Below are positions 17,339 through 26,872 of a stretch of DNA of 64,000 nt, piece after piece. Under the pieces are notes generated by a model. The model made no database searches. It was not told the DNA's origin and saw only the letters and a program-made list of their open reading frames with translations. The first letter of the stretch is position 1, and every line of letters begins with the position of its first letter. Location: positions 4,526,001-4,590,000 of the forward strand of contig NZ_AP028669.1 of assembly GCF_041154485.1 (NCBI RefSeq), read 5' to 3'. The DNA comes from Variovorax sp. V93. GTDB lineage: Bacteria; Pseudomonadota; Gammaproteobacteria; Burkholderiales; Burkholderiaceae_C. The position numbers and the translations under genes were made by a program.

Positions 17339-17479
17339 GGCTTAAGGCCTAGAAAACCGCGGCCGCGGCGCAGCGGGAGCGTCACTTACCGACAGTCACA
17401 TACGTCATGCAGCGGATGGCACGCCTCTTGCGCCAACGCTAACCTGATGCCCATACCCAAAGGCCAGGAGGCCCGCCCC

Positions 17480-17731
17480 ATGCTTACCATTTTTCAGAAA
17501 GCCACCATCCTCAGCAAAGCCGGCTTCGAGGTGCCCGCCTGTCCGGCCGAGGATGCCTCGGCCACCTCGACCAGCGCGGTGTCCCAGAAGATGCACGACT
17601 GGGCCAAGGCCATCGAGACGCTGTACGTCAGCTACGTGGCCGCCCGCGCCGCCAAGAGCCTGCGGGATGCCGAGGAATCGCGCCAGACCGACATGCTGCG
17701 GCGGCTTTCGCTGAGCGCCTGGGCCGCCTGA
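17480..17731 (+). CDS. Small hypothetical protein
   Basis: An 83-aa protein starting MLTIFQKATILSKAGFEVPA. The start at 17480 is fixed by AGGAGG at 17466-17471, eight bases upstream, in preference to an in-frame ATG at 17447. It is helical, Ala-rich and has one Cys; no signal peptide or motif is recognised. The codon use matches its neighbours. The function is unknown. Confidence 0.6.
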   Translation: MLTIFQKATILSKAGFEVPACPAEDASATSTSAVSQKMHDWAKAIETLYVSYVAARAAKSLRDAEESRQTDMLRRLSLSAWAA

Positions 17732-17775
17732 CAGCCACCCTCAGGCACCCTCGCCCGCCCGAGCCGCGTCAGCGC

Positions 17776-19566
17776 TCAACCGAAAGTGAACGCGTAGGCC
17801 TGCGCGCCGGCGTCGAGAAACTCGATCTCGAACAGCCGGTCCCGGCTGCCCTCCGCCTGCCGCACCAGCTGATAGAGCTTCTGTGCATCGATCACGCCGT
17901 GGCCCTGTGCATCGGTGTCGGCACCATGGTCCGCGAGCGGCGGCTTTCCATCCACCAGCACCCTGAAGCGCACCGGCCTGCCATTGGCCGCCGGGCCCAG
18001 CACCAGGTGCAGGTCGCGTGCCTGGAAGCGATAGGCGATGCGGCCATTGGTGCTGTTCAGCACCGCGCGCTCGGCCTCCACCGTCCAGTCGCCCGCCAGC
18101 GACCACTGGTTGGTGCGCAGCGCCGAGGCGGCCGGCCGGTAGACCGTCGCGCGGTCCCGCGCGATGCCGCCGGGCGAGACAAAGCCGTGCGCGCGCTCGT
18201 GGCCCAGGTAGGTTTCGCCGGACAGCGGCGGCTCGGCGCCGGGCGCGGCCTGGGTGCCCTGCCCGAGCGGCGCCACCAGCCCGGCGGCGATGCGGGTCTG
18301 CCCGGCCTCCGCCAGCAGCTGCTGGATGACCTGCTCGGCCTTGTCGTAGCGGTTCTCGCCGAACTGGTGGTGGCGGATGCGGCCCTCGGCATCGATGAAA
18401 TAGAACGCGGGCCAGGCCTGGTTGTCGAAGCCGCGCCAGACTGCGAAGTCATTGTCCAGCGCCACCGGAAAGCCGATGTCCAGGTCCTTGACGGCCTTGC
18501 GCACATTGGCCGGCTTCTTCTCGAACGCGAACTCCGGCGAATGCACGCCGATGACCACCAGCCCCGCGTCCTTGTACTTCTCGGCCCATGCCCGAAGGTA
18601 GGGCAGCGTGCGCAGGCAGTTGATGCACGAATAGGTCCAGAAGTCGACCAGCACCACCTTGCCGCGCAGGGCCTCGGGCGCGAGCGGCGCGGAGTTGATC
18701 CATTCGGTGGCGCCCGCCAAGGAGGGAAAGCGGCCTTCGACCTTGAGTTCGCGCGCGGGCAGCGGGGCCGTTCGGTTGTCCGACACGCGCACGAAGCCCG
18801 CGTCTTCCCGCAGCGCGACCGGTTCCGGCTGCGACTTGCCTGGCTTGATCCTGTCCACCAGCGCCTGCTCCAGCGCCGAGGTGGTGCCCACCGACAGGCG
18901 GGCGAGCAAGCCGGTGTCCAGCCCCAGCGCAATGGCGCCCACGCCCGCCAGCACGGCCGCGCCGGCCGCGCGCCGCACCCATTCACCGGTATGCAGCGAA
19001 CGCTTCATGATGGAGAACAGCCGCCCGCCGAACAGCAGCGCGGCCGCGAGCGAGGTGCACGCGCCGGCCGCATAGGCCAGCAGCAGCAGCGAGGTGCCGA
19101 CGCTCGCGCCATTGAGCGCCGCGCCCGTCAGGATCAGGCCGAGGATCGGCCCCGCGCACGGCGCCCAGAGCAGCCCCGTGCCCACGCCCAGCAACAACGG
19201 CGAGAACACCGAGGCCGCTACCGCACCGCCATCGCCGCGCGGCTCGGACATGCGGATGCCCAGCGCGACCAGCGGCCGGCTCATGCGGTCGGCGACGCTC
19301 GGGAACAGCAGGCTCACGCCGAACAGCGCGAGCACGGCAATGGCGGCCTGGCGCCCGTACTCGTTGAGCGTGACGATCCAGCCGCCGCCCACCGCCGCCA
19401 GCGTGGCCACGGCGGCAAAGGCCAGCGCCATGCCCAGCAGCATCGGCAGGCCGTGCGAGCGGAACGGACGGTCGGCGCGCGCGAACACGAAAGGCAGCAC
19501 CGGCAGGATGCAGGGGCTCAGGATGGTGAGCACCCCGCCCAGGTAGGCAATGAGGAGGACGAGCAT
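17776..19566 (-). CDS. DipZ-like CcdA / thioredoxin-like fusion protein
   Basis: A 596-aa protein. Residues 1-230 form a CcdA/DsbD-type membrane domain with Cys19 (LSPCILP) and Cys137 (WAPCAGP), the pair that moves electrons across the membrane. Residues about 290-430 are a periplasmic TlpA-like thioredoxin domain with Cys314-x-x-Cys317. The last 150 residues match the carbohydrate-binding-like tail of DipZ proteins. It should carry reducing power to periplasmic thiols. It lies 26 bp after the sensor kinase and probably belongs to the ohr-kinase-dipZ unit. Confidence 0.88.
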   Translation of the reverse strand: MLVLLIAYLGGVLTILSPCILPVLPFVFARADRPFRSHGLPMLLGMALAFAAVATLAAVGGGWIVTLNEYGRQAAIAVLALFGVSLLFPSVADRMSRPLVALGIRMSEPRGDGGAVAASVFSPLLLGVGTGLLWAPCAGPILGLILTGAALNGASVGTSLLLLAYAAGACTSLAAALLFGGRLFSIMKRSLHTGEWVRRAAGAAVLAGVGAIALGLDTGLLARLSVGTTSALEQALVDRIKPGKSQPEPVALREDAGFVRVSDNRTAPLPARELKVEGRFPSLAGATEWINSAPLAPEALRGKVVLVDFWTYSCINCLRTLPYLRAWAEKYKDAGLVVIGVHSPEFAFEKKPANVRKAVKDLDIGFPVALDNDFAVWRGFDNQAWPAFYFIDAEGRIRHHQFGENRYDKAEQVIQQLLAEAGQTRIAAGLVAPLGQGTQAAPGAEPPLSGETYLGHERAHGFVSPGGIARDRATVYRPAASALRTNQWSLAGDWTVEAERAVLNSTNGRIAYRFQARDLHLVLGPAANGRPVRFRVLVDGKPPLADHGADTDAQGHGVIDAQKLYQLVRQAEGSRDRLFEIEFLDAGAQAYAFTFG

Positions 19567-19592
19567 GATGTTTGGGGGTCGTCGGTGGCGAA

Positions 19593-20972
19593 TCAGCCCT
19601 GGAGGGCGGTGCGGGCGGGCGCGGCGTCCAGCGCGAGCCGGGCCTCGAGCCCGCCTTCGGCGCGGTTCTTCAGCGTGAGCTCGGCGCCCATGGCCATGGC
19701 CAGCTGGTGCGCAATCGCCAGGCCCAGGCCGGTGCCGCCGGTGCTGCGGTTGCGCGAACTCTCGACGCGGTAGAAGGGCTTGAGCACGGCATCGAGCTCG
19801 TCCGGCGGAATGCCCGGTCCGTTGTCGAGCACGCTCAGCACCAGCCGGCCGTCTTCTTCGGCCTGCACGCGCAGGCACACCTCGCTGCCGAACTTGAGCG
19901 CGTTGTCGATCAGGTTCATCAGGATGCGGCGCAGCGCATGGGGGCGGCTCACGATCGGCGCGCCGGCCTTGCCTTCGAGCCGCACCTGCTGGCCCACGTC
20001 TTCGTAGTCGGCCACCATGCTCTCGAGCAGCGCGTCGGCATCGATGCGCAGCGGCGGCTCCGCGGCGCCGTGGAGCGTGCGCGCATAGGTCACGCCTTCG
20101 CGCACCAGCGAGTGCATGGCGTCGAGGTCCTGGCGGAATTTCTCGCGGTCGCGCTCGTCGTCCATCAGGTCGGTGCGCAGCCGCATCCGCGTGATGGGTG
20201 TCTGCAGGTCGTGCGAGATGGCCGCGAGGATCTCGACGCGCTCGGACATGTAGCCGGCAATGCGCTGCTGCATGGCATTGAAGGCGCGCGCCGCATGCGC
20301 CACCTCGGTGGGGCCCTCTTCCGCGAGCGTGCGGCCCTTGAGGTCGGGCCCGAGCCCGTCGGCCGCCTCGGAAAGCTGCGCGAGCGGCCGCGTCACGAGG
20401 CGCACCGCATACCAGGCGCACACGGCCAGCACCAGCAGCTGGGCCGCAAGCAGCCACATCACCCAGCCCGACACCGGCATGCCCACGCGCATCGCATGAA
20501 CGACCACGGAAGACCCGTCGCCCAGGCGCACCTGGATCTGCAGGCCCTCGGGCGGCCAGGCCACCTCGCCGACCTTGACGATCGGGAACGGGCGCATCGC
20601 ATCGACGATGGCCGCGGCAAACTGCCGCGACTGCTCCGAGGCCGGTTCGGTGCCCTCTGCGCTGCCGCCCAGCACGAAGCGGTAGTTGCGCCGCTCCAGC
20701 CGGTCGAGCCAACCGGCGCGCTCGGCCGCGGGCAGGCGGTCGAGGATGGCGACCGAACTCGCGATGTCGCGCTCGATGCCGATCATCATCAGCTCGCGCA
20801 GCGCCATGTTCCGCTCGTAGCGGATCGCCGCGAAGGTGAGCAGCTGCGCGATCGCCAGGCCCACCACGATGATCAGCGTCACGCGGGAGAACAGCGAGCC
20901 GGGCAGCAGCCGGTGCCAGCCGCGCACAGCGCCGGCCGGGTTCGCAGGAGGATTCGCGGAAGTCGAGGACAT
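19593..20972 (-). CDS. Sensor histidine kinase
   Basis: A 459-aa membrane kinase: TM1 at about 31-50, a periplasmic loop of about 120 residues, TM2 at about 170-192, HAMP, a dimer domain with the phospho-acceptor His254 (AAISHDLQTP) and a HATPase_c domain with NLIDNALKFG, DNGPGIP and GGTGLGLAI. The start at 20972 follows AGAAGG; ATG 20990 is an alternative. It resembles EnvZ/RstB-type kinases. Its likely partner is the OmpR-type regulator starting at 21643 on the other strand, on the far side of ohr. Confidence 0.88.
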   Translation of the reverse strand: MSSTSANPPANPAGAVRGWHRLLPGSLFSRVTLIIVVGLAIAQLLTFAAIRYERNMALRELMMIGIERDIASSVAILDRLPAAERAGWLDRLERRNYRFVLGGSAEGTEPASEQSRQFAAAIVDAMRPFPIVKVGEVAWPPEGLQIQVRLGDGSSVVVHAMRVGMPVSGWVMWLLAAQLLVLAVCAWYAVRLVTRPLAQLSEAADGLGPDLKGRTLAEEGPTEVAHAARAFNAMQQRIAGYMSERVEILAAISHDLQTPITRMRLRTDLMDDERDREKFRQDLDAMHSLVREGVTYARTLHGAAEPPLRIDADALLESMVADYEDVGQQVRLEGKAGAPIVSRPHALRRILMNLIDNALKFGSEVCLRVQAEEDGRLVLSVLDNGPGIPPDELDAVLKPFYRVESSRNRSTGGTGLGLAIAHQLAMAMGAELTLKNRAEGGLEARLALDAAPARTALQG

Positions 20973-21019
20973 GGACACCTTCTTGTTCATGCGGCGTGGC
21001 TCTGCACGCCGCCGCTGGC

Positions 21020-21439
21020 TCACACCAGGTGGATGGAAACGTCGATATTGCCCCGGGTGGCCTTCGAATAGGGGCAGGTCTGGTGCGCCGCATCCGTCAG
21101 GGCCTGCGCCACTTCGCGGTCCAGGCCCGGCAGGCTCACGTTGAGGCGCGCCTGCAGGAAGTACTCGCTGCCCGCCGTGCCCAGGTCGACTTCGGCATCG
21201 ACGGCCAGGTCAGGCGGCAAGGCGACCTTCATCCTGCCCGCCGCCTTGCCCATGGCGCCGATGAAGCAGGCCGACCAGCCGGCCGCGAACAGCTGTTCCG
21301 GGTTGGTGCCGCTGCCGGCGCTGCCGGGCGACGAGAGCTTGATGTCCAGGCGGCCGTCGGAGCTGCGCGCCTCGCCGTCGCGGCCGCCCGAAGAGGTGCG
21401 GGTCTTGCCGGTGTAAAGAACTTTTTCGATGCGGGTCAT
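21020..21439 (-). CDS. Ohr-type organic hydroperoxide resistance protein (OsmC family)
   Basis: A 139-aa OsmC/Ohr family thiol peroxidase. Catalytic cysteines are Cys58 in WSACFIGAM and Cys122 in QTCPYSKATRGN, both in Ohr-type contexts, with YTGKTRTSSGGRDG at the front. It reduces organic hydroperoxides using lipoyl thiols. The start follows AAGGAAACC. The stop lies 48 bp before the kinase start on the same strand, so it heads the ohr-kinase-dipZ unit. No OhrR gene is nearby. Confidence 0.92.
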   Translation of the reverse strand: MTRIEKVLYTGKTRTSSGGRDGEARSSDGRLDIKLSSPGSAGSGTNPEQLFAAGWSACFIGAMGKAAGRMKVALPPDLAVDAEVDLGTAGSEYFLQARLNVSLPGLDREVAQALTDAAHQTCPYSKATRGNIDVSIHLV

Positions 21440-21642
21440 GGTGGTTTCCTTGGAAAGGGTTGGTTCGGGAACGCACGGATTGTTGAGCCGCCCTCCCCCT
21501 GCCCGCGCAGATCGCGTATGCCTGTGTACCGCGCCCGCCGCCCCAGATACTTGCGAATACAAAACCGCCGGCCCGCAGCGGGCGGGAGGCTACATTGCGG
21601 CTGCGGGGCGCTTCCCGCGCCCACCTTTTTTTGCTCATTGCC

Positions 21643-22383
<741 letters not shown>

Positions 22384-22413
22384 CCGCGAACCAGGGCTTT
22401 TCATCCCGCTTGA

Positions 22414-22431
22414 CCTCAAGTTAGGTTGAGG
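22414..22431 (+). promoter_or_regulatory. SoxR box upstream of the small gene at 22448
   Basis: CCTCAAGTTAGGTTGAGG closely matches the SoxR operator consensus CCTCAAGTTAACTTGAGG. It sits directly behind a TTGACC -35 element (22410-22415) and leaves a 19-bp spacer to a weak -10 at 22435-22440, the overlong spacer typical of MerR-family activated promoters. A soxR gene is encoded 250 bp downstream. Confidence 0.85.
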
Positions 22432-22447
22432 CTGCACATTGCGCAGC

Positions 22448-22699
22448 ATGAACCATGACCCGCAACCCTCCGCCCGCGTCGCGCAGGCGCTCCAGATCCA
22501 TCGAAGCATTTCGGCCTGCCATGCACACCTTGCGCAGAACGACGGCGTCCATGCGCTGACGGCCACGCTGATGCTGCCCTGCTACCGCGCCGAATTCGAG
22601 CGGCTGATGCTCGCAATGTCTGCGGCGGAAAGAAACGAATTGATGCCGCTGCTCCCCCTCGGCGAAGTGCGGCAGTCCCTCAATCTTCCGCGCGCCTGA
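22448..22699 (+). CDS. Small protein under a SoxR box, function unknown
   Basis: An 83-aa protein starting MNHDPQPSARVAQALQIHRS. It is helical, with two cysteines and no membrane segment or known motif. The promoter spacing places the transcription start within a few bases of the ATG, so the mRNA may be leaderless, consistent with the lack of a ribosome site. It converges on soxR with a 20-nt tail-to-tail overlap. Being the immediate SoxR-box gene, it probably responds to redox-cycling compounds. Confidence 0.6.
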   Translation: MNHDPQPSARVAQALQIHRSISACHAHLAQNDGVHALTATLMLPCYRAEFERLMLAMSAAERNELMPLLPLGEVRQSLNLPRA

Positions 22700-23162
22700 T
22701 CACCAGGCGGCGGGCGCCGGGCCCTTCCGACGACAGCTTGTCGGCCGGATTGCGCAGGCGGCAGCGGTCGATCGACAGGCAGCCGCAGCCGATGCAGTCG
22801 TCGAGCGTGTCGCGCAGCTTCTTGAGCTGGGCCATGCGCTCGTCCAGCTCTGCGCGCCAGCCGGCGGAAAGCCGCGCCCAGTCGGCGCGGCTGGGCGCGG
22901 CCGAGGTGGGCAGCGTGGCCAGCGCATCGGCAATGTCGGCCAGCGCAATGCCCACCCGCTGCGCGACGCGGATGAACGCCACGCGCCGGAGCACGTCGCG
23001 CGCATAGCGGCGGTGGTTGCTTGGCGCCCGGTGGCTCGCAATGAGGCCCTTGGCTTCGTAGAAGTGAAGGGTGGACACCGGCACCCCGCTGCGCTGCGCG
23101 ACCTCGCCCACGGACAGCGTGGCGGGAAAATCGTGCGGTGGTTCTGCTGGCTTGGATTTCAT
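22680..23162 (-). CDS. soxR: Redox-sensitive activator SoxR (MerR family)
   Basis: A 160-aa MerR-family protein: a winged helix at the N-terminus (LSVGEVAQRSGVPVSTLHFYE), a dimer helix and a C-terminal [2Fe-2S] site with Cys123, Cys126, Cys128 and Cys134 (C-X2-C-X-C-X5-C), diagnostic of SoxR. Oxidation of the cluster by redox-active compounds turns on target promoters. A second SoxR-like box lies just upstream of its start, indicating autoregulation. Confidence 0.95.
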   Translation of the reverse strand: MKSKPAEPPHDFPATLSVGEVAQRSGVPVSTLHFYEAKGLIASHRAPSNHRRYARDVLRRVAFIRVAQRVGIALADIADALATLPTSAAPSRADWARLSAGWRAELDERMAQLKKLRDTLDDCIGCGCLSIDRCRLRNPADKLSSEGPGARRLVIRRAED

Positions 23163-23175
23163 GGAGGCCTCTGGC

Positions 23176-23193
23176 CCTCGACTTTAGTTGAGG
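23176..23193 (-). promoter_or_regulatory. SoxR-like box in the soxR promoter
   Basis: The plus strand reads CCTCGACTTTAGTTGAGG, an imperfect inverted repeat with the CCTC/GAGG ends and spacing of a SoxR box, 14 bp before the soxR start. This suggests that SoxR controls its own gene. Confidence 0.65.
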
Positions 23194-23209
23194 GCTGGAG
23201 ACCGCGTGC

Positions 23210-24184
23210 TCACTCGACGGTGGCGCCGGAAGCCTTGACGATATCCGCCCACAGCGCGCTTTCCTTCGCGATGAGGGCAGCGTACTCGGCCGGGCCGCCG
23301 AGCAGCGGCACGGCGCCTTCCACGCCCAGGCGCGACTGGAATTCAGCGCTGCCCGCCACCTGGAGCATCTGCGCCGAAAGCTCCTTCACGAAGGCGTCCG
23401 GCGTGCCGCGCGGCGCGAGGATGCCGTAGGTCAGCGTGCTCTCGAAACCCGCGAGTTCGCGCAGCCCCGACTCGGCCACGGTGGGCACGTCGGGCAGCGA
23501 AGGCAGGCGCTTTGCGCCCGTGACCGCAATGGCGCGCAGCCGGCCGCCCTTGACCAGCGCGAGCGCGGGCGGAACCACGCTGAACATCATCTGCACCTGC
23601 CCGCCCGCCAGGTCGGTGAGGCCGGGGTTGGTGCCCTTGTAGGGGATGTGATTGATCCGCGTGCCGGTGCGCTCTGCAAAGAGCTCGCCGGTCAGGTGGC
23701 CGCCGGTGCCGCTGCCGCTGGAGGCGTAGTCGAGCAGGCCCGGCCGCGCCTTGGCTTCGGCGACGAGCTCGGCCACGCTGCGGATCTTCGATGCGGCGGG
23801 CACCACGAGCACCAGCGCGGACGAAGCGAACATGGCCACGGGCAGCAGGTCCTTGCGCGCATCGAACTTCAGGCCCTTGTAGAGCGCCGGGTTGATCGAC
23901 ACGGTGCCCGTGTGGCCCAGCAGCAGCGTGCTGCCGTCGGGCGCGCTGCGCACCACCTGCTCGGTGCCGAGGTTGCCGCCCGCGCCGGGCTTGTTGTCGA
24001 CGATGACGCCCTGCCTGCGCAGCTCGCCCAGGCCCTTGGCCATCTGGCGCGCGAACACGTCGTTGCCGCCGCCGGCCGCAAAGGGCACGACGATGCGGAT
24101 CGGCCGGGCGTCGGCCTGCGCATGCGCGGGCAGCGCTGCCGCGGCCGCCAGCCCCAGCAGCAGGCCGCGTCGGGCGCGGTCCAT
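23210..24184 (-). CDS. Bug-family periplasmic solute receptor
   Basis: A 324-aa tripartite tricarboxylate (TctC/Bug) receptor. It has a basic n-region and signal peptide ending near PAHAQA, then the family marks RIVVPFAAGGGNDVFAR, VDNKPGAGGNLGTE and the later DVPTVAESG. It should bind an organic acid or aromatic acid in the periplasm. Its start overlaps the pcaF stop by 1 nt, making it the last gene of the pcaIJF operon. No TctA/TctB membrane genes are nearby. Confidence 0.9.
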   Translation of the reverse strand: MDRARRGLLLGLAAAAALPAHAQADARPIRIVVPFAAGGGNDVFARQMAKGLGELRRQGVIVDNKPGAGGNLGTEQVVRSAPDGSTLLLGHTGTVSINPALYKGLKFDARKDLLPVAMFASSALVLVVPAASKIRSVAELVAEAKARPGLLDYASSGSGTGGHLTGELFAERTGTRINHIPYKGTNPGLTDLAGGQVQMMFSVVPPALALVKGGRLRAIAVTGAKRLPSLPDVPTVAESGLRELAGFESTLTYGILAPRGTPDAFVKELSAQMLQVAGSAEFQSRLGVEGAVPLLGGPAEYAALIAKESALWADIVKASGATVE

Positions 24185-25389
24185 CAGACGCGTTCCAGGA
24201 TCACGGCAATGCCCTGGCCCACGCCGATGCACATGGTGCACAGCGCATAGCGGCCGCCGCCCTTGTGCAGCTGGTTGACCGCGGTGGTGGCCAGGCGGGC
24301 GCCGCTGGCGCCCAGCGGGTGGCCGAGCGCAATGGCGCCGCCGTTGATGTTGACGCGCGGGTCGTTGTCCTGCAGGCCCAGCAGGCGCAGCACGGCCAGG
24401 CCTTGCGCCGCGAAGGCTTCGTTGAGTTCGATCACGTCGATCTGGTCGATGGTGAGGCCGGTGAGCGCCAGCACCTTCTGCGTGGCGGGCGCCGGGCCGA
24501 TGCCCATCACGCGCGGCGCCACGCCGGCCGTGGCCATGCCGACCACGCGGGCGCGGGGCGTGAGGCCATGCCTGGCGGCGCTGGCTTCGTCGGCCAGGAG
24601 CAGCGCACAGGCGCCGTCGTTCACGCCGCTGGCATTGCCGGCCGTCACGGTGCCGTCGGGGCGCACCACGCCCTTGAGCCTGGCGAGCGATTCAAGGCTG
24701 GTTTCGCGCGGATGCTCGTCCTTGTTGACGATGATGGCGTCGCCCTTCTTCTGCGGCACGGTCACGGGCACGATCTCGGCGTCGAAGAAGCCGGACTTCT
24801 GCGAGGCCACGGCGCGCAGCTGCGAGTTGAGCGCCATCAGGTCCTGCGCCTCGCGCTCGATCTTGTAGTCGGTGGCCACGTTCTCGGCCGTCTCGGGCAT
24901 GGAGTCGACGCCGTACTGCGCCTTCATGAGCTTGTTGACGAAGCGCCAGCCGATGGTGGTGTCGTACACCGCGTTGTTGCGGCTGAAGGCGCTCTCGGCC
25001 TTGGGCATGACGAAAGGGGCGCGGCTCATGCTTTCGACGCCGCCGGCGATCATCAGCCCGGCTTCGCCGGCGCGGATGGCGCGCGCGGCGGTGCCCACGG
25101 CATCGAGGCCCGAACCGCACAGGCGGTTGATGGTGCCGCCGCCAACCTCGAGCGGCAGGCCCGCGAGCAGCGCCGACATGCGCGCCACGTTGCGGTTGTC
25201 TTCGCCGGCCTGGTTGGCGCAGCCGTAGAGCACGTCGCCCACGGCCTGCCAGTCGACGTTCTTGTTGCGTTCCATCAGCGCCTTGAGCGGCACGGCGCCG
25301 AGGTCGTCGGTGCGCACGCTGCTGAGCGAACCGCCGTAGCGGCCGAAGGGGGTGCGGACGGCGTCGCAGATGAAGGCTTGGGTGGTCAT
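24184..25389 (-). CDS. pcaF: 3-Oxoadipyl-CoA thiolase
   Basis: A 401-aa thiolase. Active-site marks are Cys91 in NRLCGSGLDAV, His357 in GHPLGASGAR and Cys387 in CTMCIGVGQG. Acetyl-CoA acetyltransferases look similar, but its place after pcaI-pcaJ fits cleavage of 3-oxoadipyl-CoA to succinyl-CoA and acetyl-CoA, the last step of the beta-ketoadipate pathway. The length is normal. It begins 33 bp after the pcaJ stop. Confidence 0.93.
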   Translation of the reverse strand: MTTQAFICDAVRTPFGRYGGSLSSVRTDDLGAVPLKALMERNKNVDWQAVGDVLYGCANQAGEDNRNVARMSALLAGLPLEVGGGTINRLCGSGLDAVGTAARAIRAGEAGLMIAGGVESMSRAPFVMPKAESAFSRNNAVYDTTIGWRFVNKLMKAQYGVDSMPETAENVATDYKIEREAQDLMALNSQLRAVASQKSGFFDAEIVPVTVPQKKGDAIIVNKDEHPRETSLESLARLKGVVRPDGTVTAGNASGVNDGACALLLADEASAARHGLTPRARVVGMATAGVAPRVMGIGPAPATQKVLALTGLTIDQIDVIELNEAFAAQGLAVLRLLGLQDNDPRVNINGGAIALGHPLGASGARLATTAVNQLHKGGGRYALCTMCIGVGQGIAVILERV

Positions 25390-25422
25390 GTGAGTTGTCT
25401 CTCTCTGATGGATTGAATGGGA

Positions 25423-26073
25423 TCAGGCAGCGATCGGCAGGCCGACCAGCTTCTCGAGTTCCTCGCGGCTCAGGCCCTCGACGAGGTCGACGAGCTTCAG
25501 GCCCTCGGGCGTGCATTCGAGCGTGGCCAGGTCGGAGTACACGCGCTTGACGCAGGCGATGCCGGTCAGCGGATAGCTGCATTCCTTCACCAGCTTGCTT
25601 GCGCCCTGCTTGGTCAGCAGGTCCATCATGACCCAGGTCTGCTTGGCGCCGATGGCCAGGTCCATGGCGCCGCCGACCGCGGGAATGGCATCCTTCTCGC
25701 CGGTGTGCCAGTTGGCCAGGTCGCCGGTGGCCGAGACCTGGAACGCGCCGAGCACGCAGATGTCGAGGTGGCCGCCGCGCATCATCGCGAAGCTGTCGGC
25801 ATGGTGGAAGAACGAGCCGCCCGGCAGCAGCGTCACGGGCTGCTTGCCGGCGTTGATGAGGTCGTAGTCTTCCTCGCCGGCCTCGGGCGCGGGGCCCATG
25901 CCGAGAATGCCGTTCTCGCTCTGCAGGATGACCTCGCGGCCCTTGGGCAAGTGGTTGGCCACCAGCGTGGGCTGGCCGATGCCCAGGTTGACGACGGCGC
26001 CGTCGAAGATGTCCTGCGCCACGCGGGCTGCGAGCTGGTCCTTGGTGCGACGTTGGTAAGTTGTCATGGTCAT
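25423..26073 (-). CDS. pcaJ: 3-Oxoadipate CoA-transferase subunit B
   Basis: A 216-aa beta subunit of a family I CoA-transferase. The catalytic glutamate is Glu53 in QSENGILGMG, which forms the glutamyl-CoA intermediate. VNLGIGQPTLVANHLP and the GGAMDLAIGAKQTWVMMDL segment are typical. It activates 3-oxoadipate with CoA from succinyl-CoA together with PcaI. The ATG at 26073 overlaps the pcaI stop by 4 nt; a second ATG lies two codons later. Confidence 0.95.
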   Translation of the reverse strand: MTMTTYQRRTKDQLAARVAQDIFDGAVVNLGIGQPTLVANHLPKGREVILQSENGILGMGPAPEAGEEDYDLINAGKQPVTLLPGGSFFHHADSFAMMRGGHLDICVLGAFQVSATGDLANWHTGEKDAIPAVGGAMDLAIGAKQTWVMMDLLTKQGASKLVKECSYPLTGIACVKRVYSDLATLECTPEGLKLVDLVEGLSREELEKLVGLPIAA

Positions 26074-26771
26074 GCTGCCTTCTTGAAACCGCCGGCCTGG
26101 GTGGCCACGCGTTCGATGCGCACCACCTGGTGCACGAAGATGCCCGGGGTCACGATGGCCTCGGGATCGAGGGTGCCGAGCTCGGCAATCTCGTGCACGG
26201 TGGCAATGGTTTTCTTCGCGGCCATGGCCATCACGGGGCCGAAGTTGCGCGCGGCCTTGCGGTAGACCAGGTTGCCCCAGCGGTCGCCGCGCTCGGCCTT
26301 GATGAGCGCCACGTCGCCTTGGATGGGGTATTCGAGCACGTACTGCACGCCGTCGATCTCGCGGGTCTCGCGGTTGCCCGCGAGCTGCGTGCCATAGCCC
26401 GTGGGGCAGAAGAAGGCGCCGATGCCGGCGCCCGCGGCACGGATGCGCTCGGCGAGGTTGCCCTGGGGCACCAGTTCGAGCTCGATCTTGCCGCTGCGGT
26501 AGAGCCCGTCGAACACCTGGCTGTCGGCCTGGCGCGGAAAGCTGCAGATGATCTTGCGCACGCGGCCGGCCTTGAGCAGCGCGGCGAGGCCGGTGTCGCC
26601 GTTGCCGGCGTTGTTGTTGACGACGGTGAGGTCCTTGGCGCCCTGCTCGACGAGGCCGTCGATGAGTTCGCCGGGAATGCCGGCGGTGCCGAAACCGCCG
26701 ATGAGAACCGTGGCGCCGTCTTGGATGCCTGCAAGGGCATCGGCGACCGAGCGCGCGATCTTGTTGATCAT
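26070..26771 (-). CDS. pcaI: 3-Oxoadipate CoA-transferase subunit A
   Basis: A 233-aa alpha subunit of the family I CoA-transferase. It begins MINKIARSVADALAGIQDGA and carries the GGFGTAGIPGELID turn and the FFCPTGYGTQLAGNRETREI segment characteristic of PcaI/ScoA. It leads the leftward pcaI-pcaJ-pcaF-bug operon, divergent from the IclR regulator, so it is probably activated by that protein with 3-oxoadipate or a related acid. Confidence 0.95.
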   Translation of the reverse strand: MINKIARSVADALAGIQDGATVLIGGFGTAGIPGELIDGLVEQGAKDLTVVNNNAGNGDTGLAALLKAGRVRKIICSFPRQADSQVFDGLYRSGKIELELVPQGNLAERIRAAGAGIGAFFCPTGYGTQLAGNRETREIDGVQYVLEYPIQGDVALIKAERGDRWGNLVYRKAARNFGPVMAMAAKKTIATVHEIAELGTLDPEAIVTPGIFVHQVVRIERVATQAGGFKKAA

Positions 26772-26872
26772 GAAGCTTGTCTCCGGGAGTGAGGAAAGAA
26801 AGAGAAACCGAACCGTGCGAACGACCTGCCCAAACCATCCGACCCAACCGGCCGATTCTGCGAACCGCCAAA

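Noticed and set aside
17776..21093. A single 1105-aa minus-strand frame covering the DipZ, kinase and ohr region
   Set aside because: Only the part from 19566 downward has DipZ domains; above it the frame runs out of register with the clear kinase and ohr frames.
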